Shown: positions 1-7,341, numbered from the stretch's first letter. The stretch is DNA of 17,830 bases from JAMWZF01 sp041628615 (GCA_041628615.1 JBFKOW010000061.1:1-17830), one strand, 5' to 3'. Notes: generated by a model not told the origin, from the letters alone. Program-made: numbers and translations.

Positions 1-1409
1 CGCAGGCAGAAATCGACGATCAGCGGCCCGCGCGCGTTGGGCAGGATCTCCCACAGCATGATGTACCACGGGCCCTCGCCCCGGGTCTGGGCGGCAGAGA
101 CGTAGTCGCGGGTCTTGATGTCGAGCGCCAGCCCCCGGACGATCCGGAACACGGTGGGCGAGTTCACGAAGACCACCGACACGAACACCACCAGCAGCCC
201 CGGCGGCACCGAGATGATGCCCAGCGGGTCGGCGTCGAAGCTGACCCCGAGGTAGACCCAGCCGCCGATCACCACCGTCAGCCCCAGCAGCGTGTAATTC
301 TTCGCCGGCTGGGTGAAGTAGCGCGAGTTGAACAGGATCACGAGGAAGATGATCGGGAACAGGAACAGCACCGCCGCCATGTAGACCGGGATGCCGGTCG
401 CCACGATCTCGGGCGTCACCAGCAGGTAGAACAGCAGGATCACCGGGAAGGCGAGGATCAGGTTGGCGAGGAACGACAGCAGGGTGTCGAGCCGGCCGCC
501 GTAGTAGCCCGCCGGCAGGCCTAGCGTGATCCCCACCATGAAGGCGAAGAGCGTGGCCAGCGGCGCGATCTGCACCACGATCCACGATCCCTGCACCATC
601 CGCGAGAACACGTCCCGCGCCAGGTTGTCGCCGCCGAGCAGGTAATGGGGCGCCAGCCCCTCCTGGTTCAGCGGGGTGCCGGGCGGCTCGTTCTTCAGCC
701 CCGAGATCTGCGCCAGCGGGTCATGGGTGGCGATCATGTCGAAGACGCCCACGAAGAGCGCGGTGAACACCCAGAACATCACCAGCCCGAAGCCGACCAT
801 CCCGATCGAGCTGTCGAACAGCTTGCCGTAGAGCCCGAGCCGCCGCTTGAAGGTGATCGACAGCACGAAGGTGATCAGCAGCGCCAGCCAGACCGGCAGG
901 AACTGCTTGGCCATCTCGCCGAGGATGCCGCCCTCGCCGTAGTCGGTGAACTGGGCGAAGAAGATGAAGGCCAGGACGACTCCGCCGAAGGCGAGGCCCG
1001 AATATCCGATCAGCGCGTCGTAGGCCGAGACCGGGAGCCGCTGCAGCGCCCAGGCCAGCACGCTGCCGGCGGCGAAGAAGGCGAGGCAGACGAGGGCGCG
1101 CGCCGTCCAGTCGGGCATTCCCGAACTGCGGATCCATGACCCGAGGGTGGGATCGGAGACCGAGGTCTCGATCACCCAGAGCACGAAGCCGATGATCGCG
1201 CCGGGCAGCATGAGTTCGGCCAGCGACGAGGCGGTGGTCGGCCGCCAGGGCGTGACCACCGCGCCGCCGGGGGCGAAGACCGGCTGCGTGGAAGTGGCGA
1301 AGGAGGCGGTGAAGCTGCCGATGATCCCGAGCCCGAGGCCGATCACCGCGGCGACGAGCAGCGGGATCGACCAGCCGCCCAGGGTGCCTGTCCAGTTGAG
1401 CATGTCCAT
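1..1409 (-). CDS. DppC-type ABC transporter permease, enlarged, 3' end outside window
   Basis: This is an inner-membrane permease subunit of a family 5 (peptide/nickel-type) ABC importer. The reading frame is open from an ATG at 1409 to the window edge, giving 469 residues without a stop. GGGAGG lies 7 nt before this ATG, which supports the start. Residues about 190-225 resemble the OppC N-terminal segment. LLGGDNLARDVFSR (257-270) matches the DppC family motif at the start of the permease domain. DYVSAAQTRG (435-444) is the cytoplasmic EAA-type loop that contacts the ATPase. Two regions are unusual. About 190 extra N-terminal residues carry around five hydrophobic segments (near 13-35, 68-84, 103-124, 130-153 and 172-188). 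About 65 extra residues with added hydrophobic segments lie between AFP (320-322) and FRIVRG (421-426). It is the third gene of the operon, 13 bp after dppB. The family call is firm; the substrate is unknown. Confidence 0.88.
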   Translation of the reverse strand, partial: MDMLNWTGTLGGWSIPLLVAAVIGLGLGIIGSFTASFATSTQPVFAPGGAVVTPWRPTTASSLAELMLPGAIIGFVLWVIETSVSDPTLGSWIRSSGMPDWTARALVCLAFFAAGSVLAWALQRLPVSAYDALIGYSGLAFGGVVLAFIFFAQFTDYGEGGILGEMAKQFLPVWLALLITFVLSITFKRRLGLYGKLFDSSIGMVGFGLVMFWVFTALFVGVFDMIATHDPLAQISGLKNEPPGTPLNQEGLAPHYLLGGDNLARDVFSRMVQGSWIVVQIAPLATLFAFMVGITLGLPAGYYGGRLDTLLSFLANLILAFPVILLFYLLVTPEIVATGIPVYMAAVLFLFPIIFLVILFNSRYFTQPAKNYTLLGLTVVIGGWVYLGVSFDADPLGIISVPPGLLVVFVSVVFVNSPTVFRIVRGLALDIKTRDYVSAAQTRGEGPWYIMLWEILPNARGPLIVDFCL

Positions 1410-1422
1410 GAGGCGGCCTCCC

Positions 1423-2469
1423 TTACGAAATCCGGATGCGCGGGTTGAGGAACACGTAGCCGATGTCCGAGATCAGCTGCGTCACCAGCACCACGATCAC
1501 CGACACCACCGACACCGCGAGCAGCAGCTCGATGTCGTTGTTCCCGGCCGCCTGGACCAGGGTCCAGCCGAAGCCCTTGTAGTTGAACAGCGTCTCCACG
1601 ATCACCACCCCGTTCAGCAGCCACGGGAACTGCAGCATGATGACGGTGAACGGCGCGATCAGCGCGTTGCGCAGGGCGTGGCGGATGACGATGTTGCGGA
1701 ACCGCACCCCCTTGAGCCGGGCGGTGCGGATGTACTGCGCGGTCATCACCTCGGTCATCGAGGCCCGGGTCATCCGCGCGATGTAGCCCATGCCGTAAAG
1801 CGCGATGGTCATCACCGGCAGGGTGAAGTTGTCGAAGGTGGCGTCCTCCATCGCGCCGGTCGCCGTGCCCTTGAACCATTTCAGCCCGACGGCGGTCGAG
1901 GCGAAGATCGCGATGAACACGACGCCCGAGACGTATTCCGGCGTCGCCGTGGTGATGATCGAGGCGGTGGACAGGCTCCGGTCGGTCCGCGACCCCTCGC
2001 GCATGCCGGCCAGCACCCCGATCAGAAGGGCGCCGGGCACCATCACCAGCATCACCCAGAACATCAGCTTGCCGGTCAGGCCCAGCCGGGTGCCGATGAT
2101 CGACGACACCTCGTCCTTGAACACCGTCGAGAAGCCCCAGTCCCCCTGCAGGATGCCGCAGAAGGTGGCAGCTTCCTCGACCGGCTGGCCCGGCTCGGTG
2201 CAGCGGGCGCGGGTGGTGCCGTCGGTGCCCTCGATCACGTAGCCCGGCAGGATGCCCAGCCATTGCCCGTACTTGACCGGCAGCGGCTGCAGGTAGCCGT
2301 TGTTGCCCAGATAGGTGGCCACCTCCTGGTCCGACATCCGGAAGTTGCCCTGCGTCTTGGCCAGCTTCTCGAGGTTCGGATAAAGGTTCGTCAGAAAGAA
2401 GACGATGAAGGTCAGGCAAAGCGCGGTCAGGAGCATCACCCCGACCCGTCGCAAGATGAACAGTCCCAT
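1423..2469 (-). CDS. DppB-type ABC transporter permease
   Basis: This 348-residue inner-membrane permease pairs with the DppC-like protein encoded next. The N-terminal MGLFILRRVGVMLLTALCLT leads into the first membrane helix, as in DppB/OppB proteins. A periplasmic segment (about 31-125) follows, and the transport domain with several helices runs from about 130 to 335. The EAA-type loop is visible as YIRTARLKGVRFRNIVIRHA (246-265). The periplasmic segment is somewhat longer than in the shortest DppB proteins and contains two cysteines, Cys90 and Cys104, that could form a disulfide; this is inference. AGGGG stands about 5-6 nt upstream of the ATG. The gap from the binding-protein gene is 145 bp and the gap to the next permease is 13 bp with an RBS inside it. 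This is consistent with one transcript in which the binding protein is made in excess. Confidence 0.93.
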   Translation of the reverse strand: MGLFILRRVGVMLLTALCLTFIVFFLTNLYPNLEKLAKTQGNFRMSDQEVATYLGNNGYLQPLPVKYGQWLGILPGYVIEGTDGTTRARCTEPGQPVEEAATFCGILQGDWGFSTVFKDEVSSIIGTRLGLTGKLMFWVMLVMVPGALLIGVLAGMREGSRTDRSLSTASIITTATPEYVSGVVFIAIFASTAVGLKWFKGTATGAMEDATFDNFTLPVMTIALYGMGYIARMTRASMTEVMTAQYIRTARLKGVRFRNIVIRHALRNALIAPFTVIMLQFPWLLNGVVIVETLFNYKGFGWTLVQAAGNNDIELLLAVSVVSVIVVLVTQLISDIGYVFLNPRIRIS

Positions 2470-2493
2470 GTCAGCCCCTGTCGGTCATGGCGC

Positions 2494-2552
2494 GGACGGC
2501 GGAGGCCCGTCCCTGCTGGACCCGGCGGGGGTGTCCGTGTCTCGGTCCCCCG
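2494..2552 (-). other. Short inverted repeats between binding-protein and permease genes
   Basis: The 145-bp gap between the binding-protein stop and the dppB start has two short GC-rich inverted repeats. GGACGG (2494-2499) pairs with CCGTCC (2507-2512) over a 7-nt loop. CGGGGG (2526-2531) pairs with CCCCCG (2547-2552) over a 15-nt loop. Another 5-bp stem, GCGGC-TCAG-GCCGC (2611-2624), sits on the binding-protein stop codon. Such intercistronic stems often protect the upstream message of ABC operons. No U-tract is present, so complete termination is unlikely. At this GC content short stems arise easily, so confidence is low. Confidence 0.3.
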
Positions 2553-2615
2553 GTCTCCGGCCCGGTTGGCGGCGCTGCCCGGCGGCCCCGGACAGCGCCC
2601 TGGTCTGTCGGCGGC

Positions 2616-4286
2616 TCAGGCCGCGAAGCCCCACTTGTAGATCTGGGGCAGGTCGGCGATGTGCTTGTCGACGCCGACCAAGTTGTCGCGGTGGTGCCGG
2701 ATCGCGGTCCGCCAGTAGGGCTGGATGGTCACGCCTTCCTCGATCATGATCGCCTGCAGCTTGCCCATCACCTCGCGCCGGGCATCGGCGTCGGCGATCG
2801 AGTTCGCCTCGGCCAGCAGGGCGTCGAACTCGGCATTGGCGAAGCCGCTTTCGTTCCACGCCTCGCCCGAGCGGTAGGCCAGCGCCAGCACCTGGGTCCC
2901 CAGCGGCCGGTGGTTCCAGTTGGTCGACGAGAACGGGTACTTGGTCCAGTCGTTCCAGAAGGTGGAGCCGGGCAGCACGGTGTGCCGCGCCGGGATCCCG
3001 GCGTCGTTGAGCTGGGCCACCACGGCGGCGGTGGTGTTGCGCCGCCAGTCGTCGTCGATGGACTGCACCTCGTGCTCGAAGTCGCCCATGCCGGCGGCGT
3101 CCATCATCTCCTTCGCCCTGGCGGGATCATAGGGGATGCGGGTCACGGTCGGATCGTGCTCGGGGTGCATCGGCCCGACATGGCTGTTCTCGGCGACGAT
3201 CCCGTAGCCCGCCATGCCGAGTTCGAGACAGATCTCGTTGTCCACCGCCATCGCCAGCGCCTGCCGGACTTCCTTGCTGGCGTAGGGGCGCATCCCGTTC
3301 ACCTCGGCCAGCTGGTTCGGCCGGATCACGATGGTGAAGCCCGAGGGGATCTCGGAGCGCACGAGGCCGATGGCGTCGAAGATGTCGACGAATTCGCCCA
3401 CCGATTCCCAGTTCATGTCGATCTCCTCGGCCTCGAAGGCGGCGAGGAAGGCGGCCGGGTCGGTGCCGTAGTCGATGTATTCGATCCGGTCGAGATAGCC
3501 GCCCTTGCCGGCGGCATAGCCCCACCAGTCATGGCCCTCGTTGCGGACCAGCACGCCCTTCACGCCCACTTCGTGGGTCTCGGGAAGCATGTAGCCGGTG
3601 CCCACCGGGTTGCCGAGCATGTTGTTGGGGTCGTGGCTGGAATGCACGATGGCGGCCGGGTAGTCGGCCATGCCGGGGATGATGGTGATGTCCGGCGTGC
3701 TGGTCCTGAGCACCACGGTCAGCGGGTCGACGACGGTGATCGCCCCGTCGCGGGCCTTGCCGGTGGCCTCGTCGATCAGGGTGCCCATGCGGGCGGCCAT
3801 CGAGTTGCCCTCGACGGTGCTGTCGCACCACATCGCGATGTTGCGGGCCACGTCGTCGGCGGTGAAATCGTCGCCGTTGTTCCACTTCACGCCCTCGCGG
3901 ACCTTCAGGGTGTATTCGGTGGCGTCGTCGTTGGCCTCCCAGCCGGCGAGCAGCATCGGCTCGAAAGAGCCGTCCGAGTTGTATTCGACGAGGTATTCCA
4001 GCCAGCCGGCGGTGAAGGTCGCGATCTGGGTCCAGTCGAAGGTGCGGGGATCCTTGAGCGCGCGAACCTCCATCTGCATCCGCAGGGTGCCGCCCTGCCG
4101 GGCATGGCCGGCGGCGCGGGCCGGGGTGGCCATGCCGAGCAGGCCGTAGGCGCCGGCGGTGGTGACGCCAAGCGCGGTGGTCCGCGCCATGAATTCGCGG
4201 CGGCTCAGTTTGCCCGCCTTCGCGTCGCGGACATAGATCGCCACGTCCGGATGGACGCGGCGTCCCGTGAGTGTCTGGTCTGTCAT
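2616..4286 (-). CDS. Tat-exported family 5 solute-binding protein of ABC importer
   Basis: This is the periplasmic substrate-binding protein, 556 residues, that feeds the two permeases downstream. The ATG at 4286 was chosen because GGGAGAGGA lies just upstream and because the signal peptide then reads well. The twin-arginine motif SRREFM (28-33) is followed by a hydrophobic stretch and a likely cleavage site after ARA (56-58). The mature protein has the family 5 signature LLAGWEANDDATEYTLKVRE (112-131), continuing through VKWNNGDDFTADDV. Overall length fits SBP_bac_5 proteins (about 500-560). Tat export implies folding before secretion, which is common for such proteins in alphaproteobacteria. 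The frame stays open 52 codons further upstream, but that part has no RBS and lies in the regulatory region. Substrates in this family include peptides, nickel chelates, opines and oligosaccharides; nothing here distinguishes them. Confidence 0.93.
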   Translation of the reverse strand: MTDQTLTGRRVHPDVAIYVRDAKAGKLSRREFMARTTALGVTTAGAYGLLGMATPARAAGHARQGGTLRMQMEVRALKDPRTFDWTQIATFTAGWLEYLVEYNSDGSFEPMLLAGWEANDDATEYTLKVREGVKWNNGDDFTADDVARNIAMWCDSTVEGNSMAARMGTLIDEATGKARDGAITVVDPLTVVLRTSTPDITIIPGMADYPAAIVHSSHDPNNMLGNPVGTGYMLPETHEVGVKGVLVRNEGHDWWGYAAGKGGYLDRIEYIDYGTDPAAFLAAFEAEEIDMNWESVGEFVDIFDAIGLVRSEIPSGFTIVIRPNQLAEVNGMRPYASKEVRQALAMAVDNEICLELGMAGYGIVAENSHVGPMHPEHDPTVTRIPYDPARAKEMMDAAGMGDFEHEVQSIDDDWRRNTTAAVVAQLNDAGIPARHTVLPGSTFWNDWTKYPFSSTNWNHRPLGTQVLALAYRSGEAWNESGFANAEFDALLAEANSIADADARREVMGKLQAIMIEEGVTIQPYWRTAIRHHRDNLVGVDKHIADLPQIYKWGFAA

Positions 4287-4440
4287 CAATTCCTCTCCCT
4301 TCTGACGGTGGCTGTTCCCGTGTCCCGCCCTGTCCACTCCTCTGCATCCGGCTTCCGCGCCGGCAGTCGCGCGTCGCCGCGCCTCCCCGCCGGCCGGAAT
4401 GCCGGGGTCCTCCGGCGTCCATTCGGCACCGAAACAGACC

Positions 4441-4507
4441 ACAGGTCAATCGGCGCAATCGGCGTTAGATGGTCAGAAAACGACAGGTCAAGTGTTCGAA
4501 AACGACA
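4441..4507. promoter_or_regulatory. Direct-repeat cluster, candidate AraC-type operator and promoter of the ABC operon
   Basis: The 288-bp stretch between the AraC-gene stop and the binding-protein start holds a dense set of direct repeats. GAAAACGACA occurs at 4476-4485 and 4498-4507, 22 bp apart. ACAGGTCAA occurs at 4441-4449 and 4483-4491, 42 bp apart. AATCGGCG occurs in tandem at 4448-4455 and 4457-4464. Spacings of 22 and 42 bp are close to two and four helical turns, and AraC-family activators are known to bind direct repeats about two turns apart. On the minus strand TTGACC (4491-4486) could be a -35 box, followed after 17 nt by a poor -10, CTAACG (4468-4463). The leader to the start codon would be about 175 nt. 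Recognition by the adjacent AraC protein is inference. Confidence 0.5.
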
Positions 4508-4540
4508 AGCCCTGTCTGCCGGAGTCCGGCCCCGATGGCA

Positions 4541-4575
4541 ACCCGCGCCGCGGCGCCGCGCGCCGCGGGGCGGGT
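4541..4575 (-). terminator. Strong GC-rich hairpin directly after the AraC-family gene
   Basis: ACCCGCGCCGCGGCG (4541-4555) and CGCCGCGGGGCGGGT (4561-4575) form a 15-bp stem with a single G-G mismatch (4547/4569) around a 5-nt loop. The outermost base touches the last base of the regulator's stop codon. No U-run follows on the minus strand, so it is not a textbook intrinsic terminator. Strong stems without U-tracts are common at gene ends in GC-rich bacteria. It probably ends or stabilises the regulator transcript and separates it from the ABC operon. Confidence 0.6.
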
Positions 4576-5441
4576 CAGAGCGGCATCATCGGCCCCTTCG
4601 ACCGGAACGTCGTCGGGGTCATCCCGGCGCGCGCCTGGAACGCCCGGGTGAAGTAGGCCGCCGAGGTGAAGCCGAGATCGCGGGCGATCTGGCCGACCGG
4701 CCTGTCGGTCTGCCGCAGCAGCACCCGGGCCTCGTAGATCACCCGGTCGTTCAGCAGGTCGAGCGCCGACCGTCCGCAGGTCTGGCGGCAGCAGCGGGTC
4801 AGGTGGGTCGGCGTGACTCCGAGGTCGCCGGCATAGTCGGCCACGCCCTTCTGGCTGCGGAAGTCCCGCTCCACTAGGTCGGTATAGGCGGCGACGAGCC
4901 GGGCCGCGGCGCTGTCGGCGCGGCCGGTGTCGTCGCTGCGCGCCGCCATCTGCCGCTCGAAATAGACCGCCATCAGGCCAAGCTGGTAATGCGCCGCGCG
5001 GCCATTCGCGGGCCGGTCGGATTTCAGCTCGCGCTCCAGCGCGTCGAACAGGGTCGCCACTTCCTTTTGCGCCACCACGTCGCGCAGCCGCAGGTGCACC
5101 GGTTCGTCCGGCCATTCGACGGACATCGCGTGCGGGATGGTCAGGATCTGGCCAAAGACGGTTGGGCCGGCCTCGAAGCCGTACATCGTGCCGGCGGGGA
5201 TGTAGATCAGGTTGTTGGCGCCGTAGCCCGAGGTCAGCCCGGCGACGGTGATCCGGCCCTGTCCTTTGTTGAAGTAGATCAGACGCGGCGCGGAATGGCT
5301 GCGCATCGCCTCGGTCCGCCAGCGCCCGTTGGTCGGGTTGTGGCCGATCGGGGACAGCGCCAGCCGGTTCTGCGGCGCGCCGGGGGCGGCGGCATCGGCG
5401 GCGGGCGCGCCGGACGGACGGCGGGTGTTCGGGCCGGTCAT
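4575..5441 (-). CDS. AraC-family transcriptional regulator
   Basis: This is a 288-residue DNA-binding regulator. The N-terminal half (about 45-130) looks like a cupin-type ligand-binding domain, with NLIYIPAGTMYGFEAG typical of the beta-barrel turn. The last 95 residues hold the two helix-turn-helix units of the AraC/XylS family. The first is around DYAGDLGVTPTHLTRCCRQT. The second carries the family signature from VGQIARDLGFTSAAYFTRAF to AGMTPTTFR. The ATG at 5441 is preferred because GAGGG precedes it by about 8 nt; an in-frame ATG at 5513 lacks such a site and would overlap the putative operator. It lies between miaA and the ABC importer operon, all on the same strand. It is the obvious candidate controller of that operon, but its ligand is unknown. 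Confidence 0.9.
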   Translation of the reverse strand: MTGPNTRRPSGAPAADAAAPGAPQNRLALSPIGHNPTNGRWRTEAMRSHSAPRLIYFNKGQGRITVAGLTSGYGANNLIYIPAGTMYGFEAGPTVFGQILTIPHAMSVEWPDEPVHLRLRDVVAQKEVATLFDALERELKSDRPANGRAAHYQLGLMAVYFERQMAARSDDTGRADSAAARLVAAYTDLVERDFRSQKGVADYAGDLGVTPTHLTRCCRQTCGRSALDLLNDRVIYEARVLLRQTDRPVGQIARDLGFTSAAYFTRAFQARAGMTPTTFRSKGPMMPL

Positions 5442-5464
5442 GCGGGCATCCCTCGGGCAGCACG

Positions 5465-5511
5465 GGACATGTCGAATTTGTGCAAATTGCCCGAAGGCGC
5501 CCGCCATGTCC
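5465..5511. promoter_or_regulatory. Nested palindromes in the upstream region of the AraC-family gene
   Basis: The 114-bp gap between miaA and the regulator gene contains AATTTGTGCAAATT (5475-5488), a 6+6 palindrome with a 2-nt centre in otherwise GC-rich DNA. It is enclosed by an outer inverted repeat, GGACATG (5465-5471) and CATGTCC (5505-5511). The palindrome ends 34 bp before the ATG at 5441. This position suits an operator or the promoter of the regulator gene. A convincing -35/-10 pair was not identified, so the transcription start is unknown. Confidence 0.45.
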
Positions 5512-5555
5512 AACGAAAACAGGGGTTCGGGCCGCGCCGGGCCGGGGCGTGGCGC

Positions 5556-6437
5556 TCAGGTGACGGGCGCGCCGTCCGCCGGGTCGATCTTGTGCCAGTC
5601 CGCCATCCGGCCGCGAAACCATGTGCGCTGACGCTTGGCATATTGCCGCGTCGCGGTCACCGCCGCCGCCCGCGCCGCGCCGAGCGTCGTCTCGCCGCGC
5701 AGGTATGCCACCAGTTCCGGCGCGCCGATCGCCCGCGCCGATGGCAGCGCCGGATCCCAGCGCGGCAGGCGGGCCCGCACCTCGTCGAGCGCCCCCTCGG
5801 CCATCATCGCGTCGAACCGCCGTTCGATCCGGGCGTTCAGCCAGCCGGTATCCGGCGCGAGCAGCAGCGCGGTGGCAGCGCCGCGCGGCAGCAGGGGGGC
5901 CGGGGTCTCGGATTGCCAGTCGGCAAGGCCCCGCCCGGTGGCCCGCCGCACCTCCCAGGCCCGCTGCACCCGCGCCCGGTTGCGCAGGTCGATCCGGCCC
6001 GCCGTCCGCGCGTCGAGACCGGCCACCAGCGTTTCGAGCGGCAGGGCATCGGCCTCGGCCCGGACCTCGGGCGGGGTGGCGGGGATCTCGGCCAGTCCGC
6101 CGGTCAGGGCGGCGAAATTGAGCCCGGTGCCGCCGACGATGATCGGCCGGTCCGGGCCGTCGAGCAGGGGCGCCACGTCGCGCAGCCAGTGCCCGGCGGA
6201 ATAGGGCGCATCGCAATCGACATGGCCATAGAGCGCGTGTGGCGCCCGGTCGAGGTCGGCGGGGCCGGGCCGCGCGGTCAGCACCCGCCAGCAGGCGAAG
6301 ACCTGCAGCGCGTCGGCATTGACCACCACGCCGCCCTGCGCCCCGGCGATGGCCAGCGCCAGGCCCGACTTGCCCGAGGCCGTCGGACCGGCGATCAGGA
6401 CAGGCTTGTCCGGGTCGATGGACTCTATCGAGATCAA
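5556..6437 (-). CDS. miaA: tRNA dimethylallyltransferase
   Basis: MiaA transfers a dimethylallyl group from DMAPP to N6 of A37 in tRNAs that read codons beginning with U, the first step to i6A/ms2i6A. The 293-residue product has the P-loop GPTASGKS (17-24), the following NADALQV segment (position of the family D-S-x-Q-x motif), and the downstream GGTGLNFAALTGGLAEIP segment. Length is normal for the family (about 290-310). The start is unusual. The frame has a stop 10 codons upstream and no ATG or GTG before the P-loop, so the only standard start is TTG at 6437. No clear Shine-Dalgarno sequence sits at the right distance. It is divergent from pyrH across 123 bp. DMAPP is made by the same pathway as Dxr, encoded downstream, but the genes are not co-transcribed. 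Confidence 0.93.
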   Translation of the reverse strand: MISIESIDPDKPVLIAGPTASGKSGLALAIAGAQGGVVVNADALQVFACWRVLTARPGPADLDRAPHALYGHVDCDAPYSAGHWLRDVAPLLDGPDRPIIVGGTGLNFAALTGGLAEIPATPPEVRAEADALPLETLVAGLDARTAGRIDLRNRARVQRAWEVRRATGRGLADWQSETPAPLLPRGAATALLLAPDTGWLNARIERRFDAMMAEGALDEVRARLPRWDPALPSARAIGAPELVAYLRGETTLGAARAAAVTATRQYAKRQRTWFRGRMADWHKIDPADGAPVT

Positions 6438-6499
6438 AGTCTTGCGTGCCGTTCTTCAGGAGGTCGCCGGGACCCGGCGGGGCGGTGGCGGATCGGCCA

Positions 6500-6528
6500 T
6501 TGAACCGCCCCGGCTTTTGCGACATTTT
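6500..6528 (+). promoter_or_regulatory. Candidate promoter for pyrH
   Basis: In the 123-bp divergent region between miaA and pyrH, TTGAAC (6500-6505) is followed after exactly 17 nt by CATTTT (6523-6528). Both are degenerate matches to the -35 and -10 boxes of a housekeeping promoter. The -10 candidate lies about 32 nt before the pyrH ATG. It is probably the first promoter of the long plus-strand cluster. This is judged by eye only. Confidence 0.4.
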
Positions 6529-6560
6529 CCCGGCGACATCCAGAGCAGGGGACGGGCAGC

Positions 6561-7289
6561 ATGGCCGACGGGGCGGAAAAGACGACCTTCAACCGGGTGC
6601 TGCTGAAGATCTCCGGCGAGGCGCTGATGGGCGATCAGGGCTACGGCCTGCACCCGCCCACCGTCGAACGGATCGCCCGCGAGGTGAAATCGGTGCACGA
6701 TCTCGGCGTCGAGATCTGCATGGTCATCGGCGGCGGCAACATCTTCCGCGGGTTGCAGGGCAGCGCCCAGGGGATGGAGCGGACCACCGCCGACTACATG
6801 GGGATGCTGGCGACGGTGATGAACGCGCTGGCGATGCAGTCCGCGCTGGAGGGGATCGGCGTCTTCACCCGGGTCATCAGCGCGATCCGCATGGACGAGG
6901 TGGCCGAGCCCTACATCCGCCGCCGCGCCGTCCGGCACCTCGAGAAGAAGCGGGTCTGCATCTTCGCCGCCGGCACCGGCAACCCCTATTTCACCACCGA
7001 CACCGCCGCCACGCTGCGCGCCAACGAGATGGCCTGCGAGGCGATCTTCAAGGGCACCAAGGTGGACGGGATCTACGACAAGGACCCGGTCGAGCACCCT
7101 GACGCGACCCGCTACGACCATGTCAGCTATGACGAGGTGCTGCAGAAGAACCTCAAGGTGATGGACGCCAGCGCCATCGCCCTGGCCCGGGACAACGGGC
7201 TGCCGATCATCGTCTTCTCGCTGGACGAACCGGGCGGCTTCAAGGGCATCCTCGCGGGCGAGGGGACCTATACCCGGGTCGGCGGCTGA
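6561..7289 (+). CDS. pyrH: UMP kinase
   Basis: UMP kinase phosphorylates UMP to UDP with ATP in pyrimidine nucleotide synthesis and acts in the cytoplasm. In bacteria it is a hexamer of the amino-acid-kinase fold, usually activated by GTP and inhibited by UTP. The 242-residue protein has the family N-terminus LLKISGEALMGDQGYG, the glycine-rich GGGNIFRGLQG loop, and GTGNPYFTTDTAA near the nucleotide site. The length is standard. The ATG at 6561 is preceded by AGGGGA. It opens the plus-strand cluster and is followed 105 bp later by frr, the classic bacterial pairing. Nothing in the protein is unusual. Confidence 0.97.
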   Translation: MADGAEKTTFNRVLLKISGEALMGDQGYGLHPPTVERIAREVKSVHDLGVEICMVIGGGNIFRGLQGSAQGMERTTADYMGMLATVMNALAMQSALEGIGVFTRVISAIRMDEVAEPYIRRRAVRHLEKKRVCIFAAGTGNPYFTTDTAATLRANEMACEAIFKGTKVDGIYDKDPVEHPDATRYDHVSYDEVLQKNLKVMDASAIALARDNGLPIIVFSLDEPGGFKGILAGEGTYTRVGG

Positions 7290-7308
7290 CCCGCCCGCCA
7301 CCGGCGCC

Positions 7309-7341
7309 GGGGCTATACAAGCCTCTGACCCGGGGGCTATA
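7309..7341 (+). repeat. Direct repeat GGGGCTATA upstream of frr
   Basis: The pyrH-frr gap contains the 9-mer GGGGCTATA twice, at 7309-7317 and 7333-7341, 24 bp apart. Each ends in a -10-like TATA stretch (TATACA and TATATG). No matching -35 boxes are clear. It may mark a secondary promoter for frr or a protein-binding site. A chance repeat is possible. Confidence 0.3.

Noticed and set aside
1147..2640. Plus-strand open frame opposite the permease genes
   Set aside because: It is antisense to two membrane proteins with clear motifs; its His/Arg/Gln-rich composition is typical of reverse-frame artefacts in GC-rich DNA.
2487..4877. Long plus-strand open frame opposite the solute-binding protein (796 codons)
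   Set aside because: It mirrors a well-supported binding protein, has no family motifs or RBS, and extends across the regulatory gap in a way no real neighbour supports.
5442..5513. AraC-family start at ATG 5513 (24 extra residues)
   Set aside because: The ATG at 5441 has GAGGG at proper spacing, and the extra segment would be the palindromic control region.
4465..6525. Minus-strand 686-codon open frame spanning miaA and the AraC-family gene in another frame
   Set aside because: It lacks domains, while the alternate frames encode complete MiaA and AraC proteins with their motifs.
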